A DNA stretch of 64,000 bases from Filobasidium wieringae (Eukaryota; Basidiomycota; Tremellomycetes; Filobasidiales; Filobasidiaceae), in contig BCIV01000008.1 in assembly GCA_001600055.1 (NCBI GenBank), positions 310,001 through 374,000 on the forward strand, written 5' to 3'. Every line of letters begins with the position of its first letter. Position 1 is the stretch's first letter. The position numbers and the translations under genes were made by a program. Below are positions 1 through 10,894 of the stretch, in pieces. Under the pieces are notes generated by a model. That model did no database searches. It saw only the letters and a program-made list of their open reading frames with translations, and was not told where the DNA came from.

Positions 1-543
1 AGATATGGGAGCTTCTCCTACTTCACCTACATCAGCTGGAATACTAGCCAGACCCCTCACGTCCGCTTCGAATAGAGACGATGCTTCAAGTATAGCCACC
101 GCCCGTCCTCACTCTCGCTCTACATACCAACAAGGAGCACTCAGACCAGGTCTCGTACCGGTCAACAGAAAACAATCGACCGCTTCTGGGATCGGTTCTC
201 AGGCTTCGGGAATAGGGTTGATAGGACAGTCTTCAGGGCTGGGAGCGGATCAAAGTAGTATCGCTTCGTCCGGACCGATCAGCCCGGGAGAAGCGGAAGA
301 TTTGGCCGTAGCGTTTAGACAAGCGATGCGGAAAGCTGGGGATGAGTGAGTACGAGTCTTGTCGATCTCGATCGCCGTGACTGATGATATCCCTCTCGTA
401 GACCGCTTACCGAAGATGAATCGCCCGATGCGGAAACCCCTCCGGCTAGCGCACTCATGCGTCGAGAACTACAGCAGGAAGGAGTAGGCATACAGCCGCT
501 GGGCGATAGAAAGAGTTATCATATACAGGGTGCCGACGGTTAG
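1..543 (+). CDS. C-terminal part of a Ser/Gly-rich protein, 5' truncated
   Basis: The window opens inside this gene. The first exon (1-345) is open and codes a low-complexity stretch rich in Ser, Gly, Thr and Pro. A GTGAGT donor at 346 and a CTCGTAG acceptor ending at 401 define a 56-nt intron, and the second exon (402-543) continues in frame to TAG at 541-543. The last residues include an acidic stretch (EPLTEDESPDAE) and a short helical segment (LMRRELQQEG). I do not recognise the family. The visible part looks like a disordered tail; folded domains, if any, lie upstream of the window. It converges on ALG9. Confidence 0.7.
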
Positions 544-917
544 GCCCTGGCTCCAGATCAGTTTCCTCACGAAGCCCTCGACGTTCAAATGGACCTCTCT
601 CTACCCTTCTCTTTCGCTCACGATACCACGTTCTGACGAATTTACGACATGGGCCTCGACAAAGCTCGAAAACCTGAGAACAACAGACTCGCACGATCGG
701 TCACAGGACCTCTAATGAACCGGTGATCCTCGCTGGCGACGGAATCACGACCTTTCCTTTCGATTTGTCAATTTTAGGATCGTCGGTCTACGCTATGTTC
801 TGCTTTTTATAATGACGACCTCTATCAATGTATGACGCTCTATATTTTAACTGTTGTTTTGGGTGTCAATGTGTGATGCATCCATGCCGAATTGATGTTT
901 CTACGTTCTCGCCCCCA
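544..917. other. Intergenic, convergent 3' ends
   Basis: About 370 bases lie between the stop of the Ser-rich gene and the stop of ALG9. The sequence is T/A-rich around 780-890, as expected for 3' untranslated and polyadenylation regions. I see no gene or repeat. Confidence 0.5.
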
Positions 918-3526
918 TCAGGCGTTTCTGCTCCTCAAGAGGCAGTATTCCCCCCAGACTCTGGCCTCTTCTGCTTTCTTGCCAGGTAGGTAGATTACCC
1001 TAGCCCACCAAGGAGTCAAGGAAGCATCCAAGAATGGCGTACAGAAAAGGCGATCCCAGTTCTCAATGTCGGCCGCGTAGTCTGGCTGCAGGACTGTCGG
1101 GTCCGCCGATGGCATCGAAGAGTCGATGATATATGTGCACTCGGATGCATTTACCTGACAGGTGGGAACAAAAGCCGTCAATATCGATATTTCCAATGTG
1201 AGGATGCAAAAGACTATGACGAGACTCACGTATGCATTCATGTTCTCCTCATTTTGGTTATTGAACCTTCCCTCTATAATCGTCCTTGTCTGCTCTCTCT
1301 TCCACATGCTCTTGCTGGGCAAGCTCTTCTGCCATCTCATCGGCATCATCCCGTCAAACTCTTCCTTGATCCAATCCACCTCGATTCCCTCGGGAATCAA
1401 GTAACTTCCAGGGTAACGGAACCATTCCTTGCCGTAACACAACTTGATGGTCGGGTCGAAATCTTTGAGGACGGTAAAGTCCCATTCGGGGTTGTATCCT
1501 TGTTCCATCTGTTTCTTCTCGTACCCTGGAGGAGGAGGGATGGGCTTGTAACCCGCTTCGATGAGGATGTTGGGGATCTCGGTGTATTGGAAGTGATAGG
1601 CGACATCCATAGGGGCGTGGTAGAAGAGCCCTAGAGCGTAAGTCCTGGATGCGGAGATGATGACGGTAGGAGCGAGTATGCTGAGAGTCAGGTAGGAGAA
1701 GATCTTGGAACGTCCAGCCTAGAAGTCCTTCGTTTCAGCCATCCTCCCTTGCACGCGATCGCCGTCTCCCTTGCTTGACTCACATTGTAAGGCGACGCCG
1801 TTACTTTCACATAAACCGTCTCCGCCCATCCTTTGATCAAGAAGATCGTCACTCCAGCATTCATACAGAGCAACGGGTAGAGTGGGTACATGAATCTCTC
1901 CTCCTTATGAGCCTGCAAGCTCAAGACTCCCAACCAAAGGTAAAACCCGGACAACCTGGTCAACAACAAGGTGTATGGACTAGATTCATCGGCCTTGACC
2001 CTTTGCTGTGTAGTTCCGAGTCTCTTGTGATCGAACAGGTAGGTGATCGCAAGAGCAGGGAGAGACAGGAGAGCGAGAGGGAAGAGAAAGTTGAAGTTGA
2101 GGAAAAGGTTTGCAAAGTAGAAAGTGAACGGTTCTGTTCCGAAGATCTCGGGGCCGGTGGTGGGGCCGGAGGAGAAGATGTTGTAGAGGACGATATTGAG
2201 GTTAGGGAATACCAATCTCCCGTACGCCCAAGAGTCGATCAGAACGATAGGCGCCTGATGACATGGTATCGATCGAGTATCAGCAACGAGCGCATGGTTC
2301 TTTGTCATTCGCGTTCATTACTGACCGATATCCCTGCGACACACGCAACACCATATTTGATCAATCTCACACTTCGAACGGCCAGCATCCTTCCCAAATC
2401 CTTGTCCATTACATGATCACCGCCCCTCAGCAAGACCTGTTCCACAGTGAAAGGCACAGCAAGGAGTCCAGCGAACGGCCAGCCCAAAAGAGGTCCCAGG
2501 CAGAAGAAGAAAGTGGCTAGGAGAGTGTTCCGGGCACCCCAAGTGGATGAGGAGGCGAGAGGCAGGAAGTACGAGTATCCGAGCATCGTGGTGAGCATTG
2601 TGAAGGTGGAAGGCAAGAAAGCTATTCGCATGGTTTCGTTTTCAGAACAATTAGCCTTCTCGTTGAACAGGACAGGACTAGATGGTTCAGCTTACCACCC
2701 GCTCCGACCCACATCCCACAACTTCCGAGGAGCATGACCAGAACGTACCTCCCCACACGCTCGTTGATTTCAGTCGCGACTGCACGGTAGAAGAAAGCTT
2801 CTGCGATGGAAGATAAGATTCCCAAAGAGATCCTTAGGACGAAAAAGGCAGCTCTCTATCGGGTTCGAGATTAGGGGGAGACGGGACAGTCTGTCAGCTC
2901 CTCTGCGAATCGCTTTTTTGCAAAAAGAAAACGGGACAGATTGTGATGACCTACCTTCTGGATTCTTAAAGCAAAAGGCGCCAAATGAGCCAGGGGCCAG
3001 TGAAGCAAGATATACGTCCAGCTACGGATGGCGTATTCCGGTGAAAGTTCCCATGTCTGGAACCCGTTGTTATAGGTAAAGTAATGCAGGGGTTCGAAAA
3101 AGTTGAAGACTGTCGGACGTGATGTTTGGGGGTTGGTTTATGGGCTGAGGAACACCGATAAGAGAGGAAAGATGAGAACGTACTTTCGTCACAATCCTGG
3201 ATGTTGGAGTACATTGCTGCTGATACCCTGACAAGTAAAAGCAATCGGACAGCTAATGAGAATGAAGGGAGGAATGGACCGTTGTTTTGTCTACCGTGTC
3301 AAAAATAGATTGAGTTGGTTTCTCTCCCCAAACGTTTCCAGAGCGTAGGATCTCACCTTCCCACTAGATCCTGCAACAGTCCTGCATGTCGTTTCTTCCA
3401 TGCTGGAACCGGAGCATATTTCCCTCCGAACTTGTCCACGGTCGGGACGGGTTCTACCGGCTTAGCTGGCTGGTTATTGGTTGGTCTTCTGAACCTGATT
3501 GTTTCTGTTCCAGGACGGTACGACAT
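918..3526 (-). CDS. ALG9: Alpha-1,2-mannosyltransferase ALG9 (GT22 family)
   Basis: ALG9 adds alpha-1,2-mannoses to the lipid-linked oligosaccharide in the ER lumen during N-glycan assembly. It is a multi-pass GT22 membrane enzyme. The spliced protein shows the family hallmarks: an N-terminal R(V)SAAMYSNIQDCDE with the luminal acidic residues, FEPLHY, WTYILLHWPLAH, the LDSWAYGRL-like IDSWAYGRLV, the HKEERFMYPLYPL motif, and the C-terminal KEWFRYPGSYL...EFDGMMP block. I place eight exons: 3526-3357, 3290-3184, 3109-2955, 2855-2696, 2621-2326, 2254-1784, 1718-1230 and 1154-918. All junctions are GT..AG and keep frame. The ATG at 3526 opens a short cytosolic segment before the first conserved block. 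The last intron (1229-1155) is 75 nt, in frame and stop-free, so its retention would add 25 residues; homology argues for its removal. The gene is divergent from the methyltransferase gene at 3896. Confidence 0.93.
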
Positions 3527-3895
3527 GGTAGAAAACTTGAAGGGTCTGCTGTAGCCACTACGTTTTCGTATATCGAACGAGTTATGAGTCCCAGAGATCC
3601 AGACTAAGTCGATGATTTTCCTGTTGATGAGGAATTTAATGATTTGATTTGAGAGTTTTAGAATTGTTCAAAGCTGGATTGTTGGTGTGTAATCGCTCAT
3701 GACGACCAATTAGCTGCCGAGAATGCATGACTAGCTCACAGAATGCATGTTTCGGATCACGTGATCGGCATACATCTCGGCATGTTTATTGCCGGAATCT
3801 TGTGATCACTCGACTGTGATCATTCGAAAGTTCGTCGACTTGAAATTTGAAACAAACGTTTCATCATTTCAAAAAACTGAAACATCTCGGAAATC
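3527..3895. promoter_or_regulatory. Divergent promoter ALG9 / eEF2 methyltransferase
   Basis: This 369-base region separates two divergent start codons. It holds a perfect 12-bp palindrome GATCACGTGATC at 3755-3766 with a CACGTG E-box core, the site type used by Cbf1-like and other bHLH factors. A direct repeat of AGAATGCATG lies just upstream at about 3719 and 3740. The palindrome and repeat are visible in the sequence; a regulatory role is inferred. Confidence 0.45.
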
Positions 3896-5602
3896 ATGCA
3901 AAACATCTCGAACCATCCTCTGCAACGGTTACGGAACCAATATTACTCCCTCTTTCCTCCTCATCTCATAACGTTCCCAGCTCCTCATCAACTCGCACTA
4001 GCTCGACATCAAGAATGGTTGTACGACAATCTACTGAACAACCAGTCCATCGGTATAGGATACATCCCAGCAAAAGACTTTCAACGTAAATTCTGGAAGC
4101 TGCTTATCGCTGCTCTCGAGGAAGAACTGAGACAAGACTCGGCCGCCGAAGAAGAACTCGTCAGTCCATCTCTCGCCTGATTCATTCGATACCTGTTGAA
4201 ATCTTACCGTTGGCAGGAATTAGATGACCGGATAGCAGAGCATTACACAACTCTCCTCTCACTCTCCTCGAATCCCTTCAACGTGTCAGTTCGAGATCTC
4301 TCTTCGTGTCTGAATCCCTGTTTTGATCATAAGAGTTATATACAGACCAGGCCCATCATACAAGACTTACATATACCCGTGCTCTGCTTCGTCCTCATCA
4401 CTCGGATCGAGAGCTGAAGAACAAGCTATAACTCTTTTAGAAGCTCAGACGACAATTGAAGCAGGTTCGACAGGACTGAGAACGTGGACCGCTAGGTACA
4501 TCTCCCAGATCCTTCCGTTGATAGGTCAAGTCTAATAAATCTTGCTCCAAATTGGACAGTCTATACCTAGCCACTCAATTCCTCCTTAACCCAGATCCTC
4601 TACTAACTCACCCATCATCTCCTTCGCCCAAAACCAGCCCCGTGTCCCCTTCATCAGGAGACGAAACCAAACGACGGACGGTCTTAGAACTAGGATCAGG
4701 CACGGGTTTCTTCTCCTCATTCTTGGCACAACAAGGTCTTTTTCGGGAAATAACTGCCAGCGATTTGGGTGATGAGTGGGATTACCATCACTCACCCAAC
4801 GAAGCAGAGGTCGGGAGAGATCAGCAGGAGCAAGAGGAGCTGGAAGAAGGGAGAAAGCTGATGCTAGAGGAGGAAGAGGAGAGGGTTAGAGGGACGAGAA
4901 AGAATCCGCTCGGAACACTGAGAGGGAATTTGCTTATCAGTCAGTACCCCGAGTCTATTCATCAGAGTTTCCGATAATAAAATTCGACCTATATCCTTTT
5001 GTAGATAGACCGAGATTTCTTCCTGACGTTCAAGTTCGCTCTGTCCCACTCGATTGGTTTCACTCCATTCCCACCCCTTGCGCCTATTCTTCGGGCCAAA
5101 TCGAGAGTCCTGTTGATTCTAGAGCACACGCGAGGATGTGTCAGTTTTCTCGAAGTTTGAAGGATGATCTGATACTGATTGCAGCGGACGTCGTAAGTCC
5201 CCCCTCCCGTCCTTGTTCAAACCTCCTAGAACAGATCGTACCTGTACTAACCCGGAGCAACGCAGATATACGATCCAGACCTAGTCTCTCCACTCGTAAA
5301 CACTCTCAAACTATTCTTTTTCCACGGGACCGAACGGTTCGCGCTTGTAGCTGCTACAGTGAGGAATGAGGATACGACCGGTCTGTTCCTTGAAACATGC
5401 GGCAGGTGCTCCTCTCCTGATCACGTCCTGTAGCGCGCTTACGAGACCTTTTCGTTTGTGAACAGGGAAATTGGGTCTGAACGTGCTGGAAATGCAGGAT
5501 TTGGTGAGACAGGAAGAAGGGCATGAACCGATCTTCTGGAATGCTAGCACATGGGAAGGGGAGGATGTGAGGATCATGAAGATTTGGTATAAAGCTGTAT
5601 AA
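3896..5602 (+). CDS. EFM3: eEF2 lysine methyltransferase, EFM3/FAM86 family
   Basis: Members of this seven-beta-strand SAM-dependent family methylate a lysine of translation elongation factor 2. I place seven exons: 3896-4159, 4217-4282, 4365-4495, 4560-4939, 5005-5192, 5266-5401 and 5466-5602. Visible motifs are the FAM86 signature GSTGLRTWTASLYLATQF before the fold, motif I LELGSGTGFFSSFL for SAM binding, and AADVIYDPDLV, which matches the (A/S)D(V)xYDP motif of this family. The C-terminus LVAATVRN...FLETC...LGLNVLEM is also typical. The last junction keeps frame only if the intron 5402-5465 starts with GC rather than GT (TGC G|gcaggt). A GT donor four bases later shifts the frame. The third exon start (4365) is chosen for frame and is less certain. 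The insert after motif I is acidic and longer than usual. Confidence 0.82.
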
Positions 5603-7241
5603 GGAAAGGGGACTCGAGAAGAGTGATAGCTTTATGACTATGCGCAACCTGGCTTGCTTGACTGTGCCAAGGTTATGGGCGGGGTACAGATCAGTCGTAA
5701 CCTGACGGCACGATCGAGACAGCTCAGCTCGTATAGGATAACTCTACAACCGTAGTCGATCAGCGCGCAAGTAAGAAGACTCTACACGTAGAAATTTGGC
5801 ATCCACACAGATGATGGAATGGCTACATAATGGATGAACGAGGATTGTTCTGCTACATAATTCTAGGTATTGGTGTATACAAGAGATCGGCATCATTTGG
5901 TATAACCAGTATAAGTAGTGGAATAACTACCTTGTCCCATAGTTGACCCCTGTTGGCTCGATCCTGGACCGCTGACAAAGGCTGAAGTGGCCGCGACAAG
6001 CGCATCAGAATCTGCGGGACCGACTATCAGGAAACTGATACTGTTAGATTCAGAGCGGACATCGGTCACGGAGCCTCCATTGAATTTCTCCGATTAACAT
6101 GAAATCTTCCCTCTAAAGCAACTCTTGAAATAGAGCCCGATTATAGGTTTATCCCGTAGGGATGTCCATTGACCAGTGTTGTGTCTAAGTATGCAGAGGT
6201 TGTCCCCGAACAATTTCACTGTGTTCATGCCCTGCCAAAGACTGGGTCAATCGAAGGATATTGCTCAGAGAGAAACCGACTGACCTCAGACAGAAGCGAG
6301 TGGTGGTGTAATTCGTTGATCAAGACGACGAGATCGGTATTCATGGGTAGACGGCAAGGGCGTTCATAGGCTTGTGCGGGGAACAGATTTCCCAATTCTG
6401 TGGCGTCAAGACATCACGATGCAGATGGATTTGCTTTATACAACATCTGAGCTTCAATTACCTTGCCCTCGACTAGATACGCTCGCCTTGCGAACAAAGG
6501 GATCAATGCCGTCATGTTGAGAAGCGCAAATGACGCGCGTGATTCATGAAACGCGGTAAATTGGCTTCTTAAAGGTAGGCAGTGAGGTAAAAGTGGGTTA
6601 AACCAGTCATCGCTTAGCACGTTCGTATTTTGAACTTTCTAGCTTCCTGTATGAACGGCTTGGGACGGCTGTGAGTTTAGCCAAGCGATAACCGCTCCCG
6701 ATCTGGTCGTATAATGAACACAAAAGCTCGGCAGATAAACCGGTTCGCCTAACGATGAACATGACTTGTAATCCCAAAAAAACGAGTCGATCTGGAACCG
6801 GTGCCAGATACTAGATTGCAATTCCACCGCAAATTTTCTCTTTCAGAGCTTCGTATGAACGATTGTTTTGACAATTTGTTCCGTTCCGCCGGCCTGACAA
6901 TAGCAAGACACTTGTGTCCAACGTTGGGACGTGAAATGACAAGTTGACGCTCGAGGCTGGTCTAAGTACGGTTTCTCCCTACCGAACGACAATCCGCAGG
7001 TACCACGACTTGTCAGAAAGGGGAATCGGGCGGAAATTTGGTTCAACAGTACCACGGGCTTGAGTTCAACGTTGCCAGCAATATCGCAGCGCGGAACTAA
7101 GCTGGACTGCTGCAGCGGGAATCCCTAACTGCATAGCATCAAGACAAGCATAAGGACAATCACCGGAACAGCGTTCTGAAGACACTGATCAAGATTGAAT
7201 CGAACTAGCGGGAAAAATCCAGGCAGTATGGGTTATAAGAA
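5603..7241. other. Gene-poor region, 1.6 kb
   Basis: Only short ORFs occur here, and none joins by plausible splice sites into a conserved or clearly coding product. I see no tRNA, no terminal repeats and no strong tandem repeat. It could hold untranslated regions, a non-coding RNA or a decayed sequence. Confidence 0.4.
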
Positions 7242-7840
7242 TCACAATGACCATGACGAGTTCAATGAGTCCTCATAAAATTCGCAAATGTCCAAGGATG
7301 TACGATGAGATTCCGTTTTGATACTGATTGACCCTGAATCTGAGCCAGCGTTCTCAATCTTGACTACAGCACTATCAGATTTCCAGGGAATCGGACGGAA
7401 CCTCAAGCTTTGCGCCCGGGACTCGCCAGGGAATCTTGAGCTTTCCGTCCAGCCTTGGTTCGAGTACTCGTATGTCTGGACCAGGACTCGATATTTCTCG
7501 CAATCGGCACAGATCGGTTCGCTCAGGCCTTTCCATCCGTCTAGACAATGAACTAACAACGATGTGATATCCAATCTCCCTATCAGTTGTTCCTGGTCCC
7601 TAGTCCGATTGTTTGTGCCGGAGTGGAATCTATCGAGGAACAGACGAGTGCCTCCGTCCTTGTCAAGAGTCAACATATGGTCAATCTATATAATATAGGA
7701 GAAAAGTTTCTCAGTTGCCAGCGTGAGGACTTGAACGACGGTCTGACCTTGAAGGCTTCAGTAGGAATGTCATCGGTCCGGTAAATACTGATCAAGAGCC
7801 TTTCGACATCTTGTGGTTCGAATGGATACGGTTGACTCAT
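7242..7840 (-). CDS. Small orphan protein, two exons (178 aa)
   Basis: I do not recognise this protein. Exon 1 (7840-7748) starts with MSQPYPFEPQDVERLLISIY and ends at an AAG|GTCAGA donor. A 62-nt intron (7747-7686) ends in TATATAG. Exon 2 (7685-7242) continues in frame with IDHMLTLDKDGG and carries a CADCEKY pair of cysteines, then a charged C-terminus. The intron removes the only stop between the two open frames, which supports a real gene. A run of 14 A bases on the + strand (7861-7874) sits just upstream of the ATG. No transmembrane segment or signal peptide is apparent. It may be lineage specific. Confidence 0.5.
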
Positions 7841-8719
7841 CAGTAATTGTAGTGTGCAGTAAAAAAAAAAAAAACCAATCGCGTTTAATCTGATTGGTAA
7901 ACTCTCATGAACAGTCGTTGATTTATCATACCTCCGTACACATATAGTATAGTTTGCCAATGGCCACTGTCCGCTTCGTTATCTGATATCAAAGGAGCGC
8001 ACAACGTCAGCGTAGGCGATACTCTCCGCGAATTGCATCAAGATCTATGACGCGCGCATCAAAGGAGAGACCGCCTCCATGACTCAGTTCGGCCGACTTC
8101 CTCGATTAAAGGCGAGAAGATAAAGGAACGCAACAAGAAGTAACAAGAGTTGCGAGAATCAGTCGAGGCTTTGATTTTCGGGGGTTACGTATTCCAACAA
8201 GCATGCTGAACCCGACTTTGTCGTGTGTTAATAATGGTCAGTCGAAGTGTGTAGATCCGGACCGTCGACGTTGAGGAATGAAGCTGCGGTCGCCAATCAT
8301 GAGGAGGAGTCGCAACTAATCGGGACTGAAACCATCCTGCGCCTTTCGATCGCAAACGATAGGTTGGCGAATCACGCCATCCGAAACAGCTCCACGCGGC
8401 GGGTTAGCTAGGGCTTCTATAGATAAGGGAGCGATTGTGTCGACATGTCGTCAGTATTCAATTTGGGGTCTTGCACGTTCACGGGGCACGTTTGATTGCC
8501 GTGCACGTTTGCATATCAAAGAGTGGATACGGTGACAGTAGCCACGACAGGTATACCCACGAGGGAAGTTCATAACTTAACATTTTGGTAACTTGGGCAT
8601 GCTTAAGCGGGCGCATCGCTCCTTTCAATCAGATTATTTGATCGTAATCATGTTCCGTTCATAACTGAACTCTAGCTGGTCGACCTTCCAACCCATACTT
8701 CGTCGCATTGTCGAGCGCA
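7841..8719. other. Intergenic, about 0.9 kb
   Basis: This is the upstream region of the small orphan and the downstream region of SEC66. It holds a 14-base A tract at 7861-7874. No ORF, tRNA or clear repeat is seen. Confidence 0.4.
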
Positions 8720-9959
8720 CTATCGTCTCTTCCCCTTCTTTTTTGCTGATCCAACTGGTGTTCCCTATACAGCAGATAAGGCCTTTTAGCTGTCGTTTTC
8801 CCTGACCACTAGGTTGCAATTGTACTCACCTTTGTACTCCCCGACCCAGTTTTGACAGGGGTAGACACTCCACTACTGACTAGATCTTCCGCCTGCTCTA
8901 CCGCCTCTCCTAGAGCTTCTCCTGCTTGACTTGCTAGATTCTCCACGGTGCTTGCCACACCCGTGCCAGTCGGAGTGGAGGTTCCAGATATTTTGGCCGA
9001 GGAGAGTTTGCGAGGTGTCGAAGGGGGAAGAGAAGAGGGGGTATTATTAGCGGATTGTTGTCGCTGTAGTAACTGCTGTAACTGCTGTGATTGTTGTAGT
9101 TGCTGCAGTTGTTGTTGAGCTTGTTGTTGCTGCTGGATCTGCTGCTGTTGAGCTGGGTTGACCGGCATGGCAGTGATGGATGATTGCCATGAGGGGTTGA
9201 TGAGCTTGTATTTTCGTTCTAATTAGGATTGAAGCAGATGACAAGGCAAAAATAAGTCCCTTTCCATAGGAGCATAACGTTCCTTTTTACGCATACTCAC
9301 CTTCTTCGATTCTAACCCTATCCATATTTCCCAAGATCTCCTTGATCTTATCCCTTCCGACCATTTCACTAGCACTAGAGAAGATCCAACCACCCCATCC
9401 AGGTCGATAACTGTTGGCTTCCGAGACCACGTCAACCACCTCGGCTTCCATTTCCTTCTCGGCCGCACCTAATCTCGCTTGGACATCTTCGTTCAGTGAT
9501 CCCGATTGTATGAGAGCAGCGAGTGCTTGTTTTGAGACCCGGAGACGATGGATTCTTCGAACGTCTTCGGCTGCTCGAAGGAGGAGAGCGGACATGAGGA
9601 GCTTATCGTCAACTAGGGGTTGGGGGGGAGTTGTTTCAGGTGGAGATTGTTGATGCGAGAGAAGAGAGATGTAGAGGTCTCTTGACCTGTGTGTAGGGAA
9701 CCATGGTTCGGTCGTCAGGATGGCAGCTGGAAGACGGCGAAGTACCGTAGAGCAGAATTTCGTATGAGATAGTTTGATAGATAATCGAAGGGCAAGTTCG
9801 AAGATAGATGTAAGGCATGCCTGTCAGTGCGAGTTCGCATTCTAGCTATGATAATGATTACTCACCCTGCTTTGAATTCCTGTGCCATCTACTAAACAGG
9901 AGCAGCGACCCTACAAGGATGCTGATGTACAGTAGAGGTACATAGATTGGCAACGCCAT
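8720..9959 (-). CDS. SEC66: ER translocation subunit SEC66 (SEC71) with poly-Q tail
   Basis: Sec66 is a membrane subunit of the Sec62/63 complex for post-translational import into the ER. Exons are 9959-9866, 9726-9301, 9218-8830 and 8764-8720. Exon 1 codes a single N-terminal membrane span (LPIYVPLLYISILVGSLLLF). Exon 2 holds the conserved TEPWFPTHRSRDLYISLL, the ALLLRAAEDVRRIHRL helix and the EANSYRPGWGGWIF block, all typical of the family. Exon 3 begins with KYKLINPSWQ and then departs from yeast Sec66: it has a Gln-rich run of about 45 residues, a Ser/Thr/Pro-rich segment and an amphipathic stretch. The last exon adds a basic tail ending KKKGKRR. The yeast protein is about 206 residues and lacks this extension. 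Confidence 0.85.
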
Positions 9960-10401
9960 TTCCTTGTCCGTTGTCTGATTTGAAGATCGGCCGTGCTAAG
10001 AAAGCGAAGTCATCCCAAGTCGACTAGGAAGGGATTGATGAGCTGTTCATGTCGTGTACTCATGCAAGGGAATTGTAATTTGACACGTCATCGCATTCTC
10101 TCAATCTCCTTGTACCTCTTATCAACCGACCTGAAACACGAATAAATTAGCTCACTGCCCTTCTTGAAACATGGCGAAGTATCCAAAAAAAAACTCATAT
10201 TAGACCGCACTTGACCGAGAGAGCTAAGAGTCATCAGATTTCGCATCTTGCGACCTCTAAAATGATCGCATGATGCAGGCTGTGACCGCGGTCCGCGAAT
10301 GCCCGTCGACGTATGTTCCCTCACTCTCGGCGTACAAACGGTCAGTGAATGATCCAGTGGACTATGGAGTACTATGAACGTGGTCAATTCGTCAACCGTT
10401 T
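9960..10401. other. Intergenic upstream of SEC66
   Basis: No convincing gene is present. A short open stretch ending VDKRYKEIERMR (minus strand, near 10088-10127) follows a good acceptor (GTTTCAG) and could be a last exon, but I could not join it to an upstream exon in frame. Confidence 0.3.
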
Positions 10402-10701
10402 TTAACTATGACTTTCGGATTCTGCTCGCGCGATCCTTTTGAATCTCATGAAAGCGATGTGTTCTAACGGAATGCACGTGCTGTTAGGTGAGCTTGGGAT
10501 GTTTAATTGCCTACCTAGTGATGGGATTACTGGAAGGTTTGTTTGATCATTTGCGGGCCTGATAAGACTCTCGAGAGCTTGAAGAAGTCTCATGAGGAGA
10601 TGGACGGGCAGAAAGAAACCACGAATCGTGTCGGAGACCTCATAAAGAGATGAGTGGGGAAGACGACAGTCCGGTTTCCTGTCAAACACAGTGGAAGTCA
10701 T
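10402..10701 (-). CDS. Small orphan protein, two exons (82 aa)
   Basis: Exon 1 (10701-10515) starts MTSTVFDRKPDCRLPHSSLY and includes a helical stretch GFFLPVHLLMRLLQALESLI. A 51-nt intron (10514-10464) has a GTAGGC donor and a CGTTAG acceptor. Exon 2 (10463-10402) ends with a basic FMRFKRIARAES tail and TAA. The hydrophobic helix with a basic end could associate with a membrane. I recognise no family, and the small size makes this call uncertain. Confidence 0.4.
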   Translation of the reverse strand: MTSTVFDRKPDCRLPHSSLYEVSDTIRGFFLPVHLLMRLLQALESLIRPANDQTNLPVIPSLGRQLNIPSSPNSTCIPLEHIAFMRFKRIARAESESHS

Positions 10702-10894
10702 ATATGGCAGTCATGTGATCGTCAAGGTTTTATCTCATTCTTGAGACAACCTGAATAATAAAATTCTGTTCTGATCGAGCCGGTTCTGAATTTAGTGTAC
10801 TCGAGACTGTGTAATCTGATGTATACTTTGGGCTTGATAATCTATATCTCATATTCGTCTGAAGTCCACAAACCGAAGTGTTCGAACAGTCTTA

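Noticed and set aside
5406..5465. A normal GT-AG intron in the methyltransferase gene
   Set aside because: It shifts the frame and destroys the conserved C-terminus; the GC donor four bases earlier keeps it.
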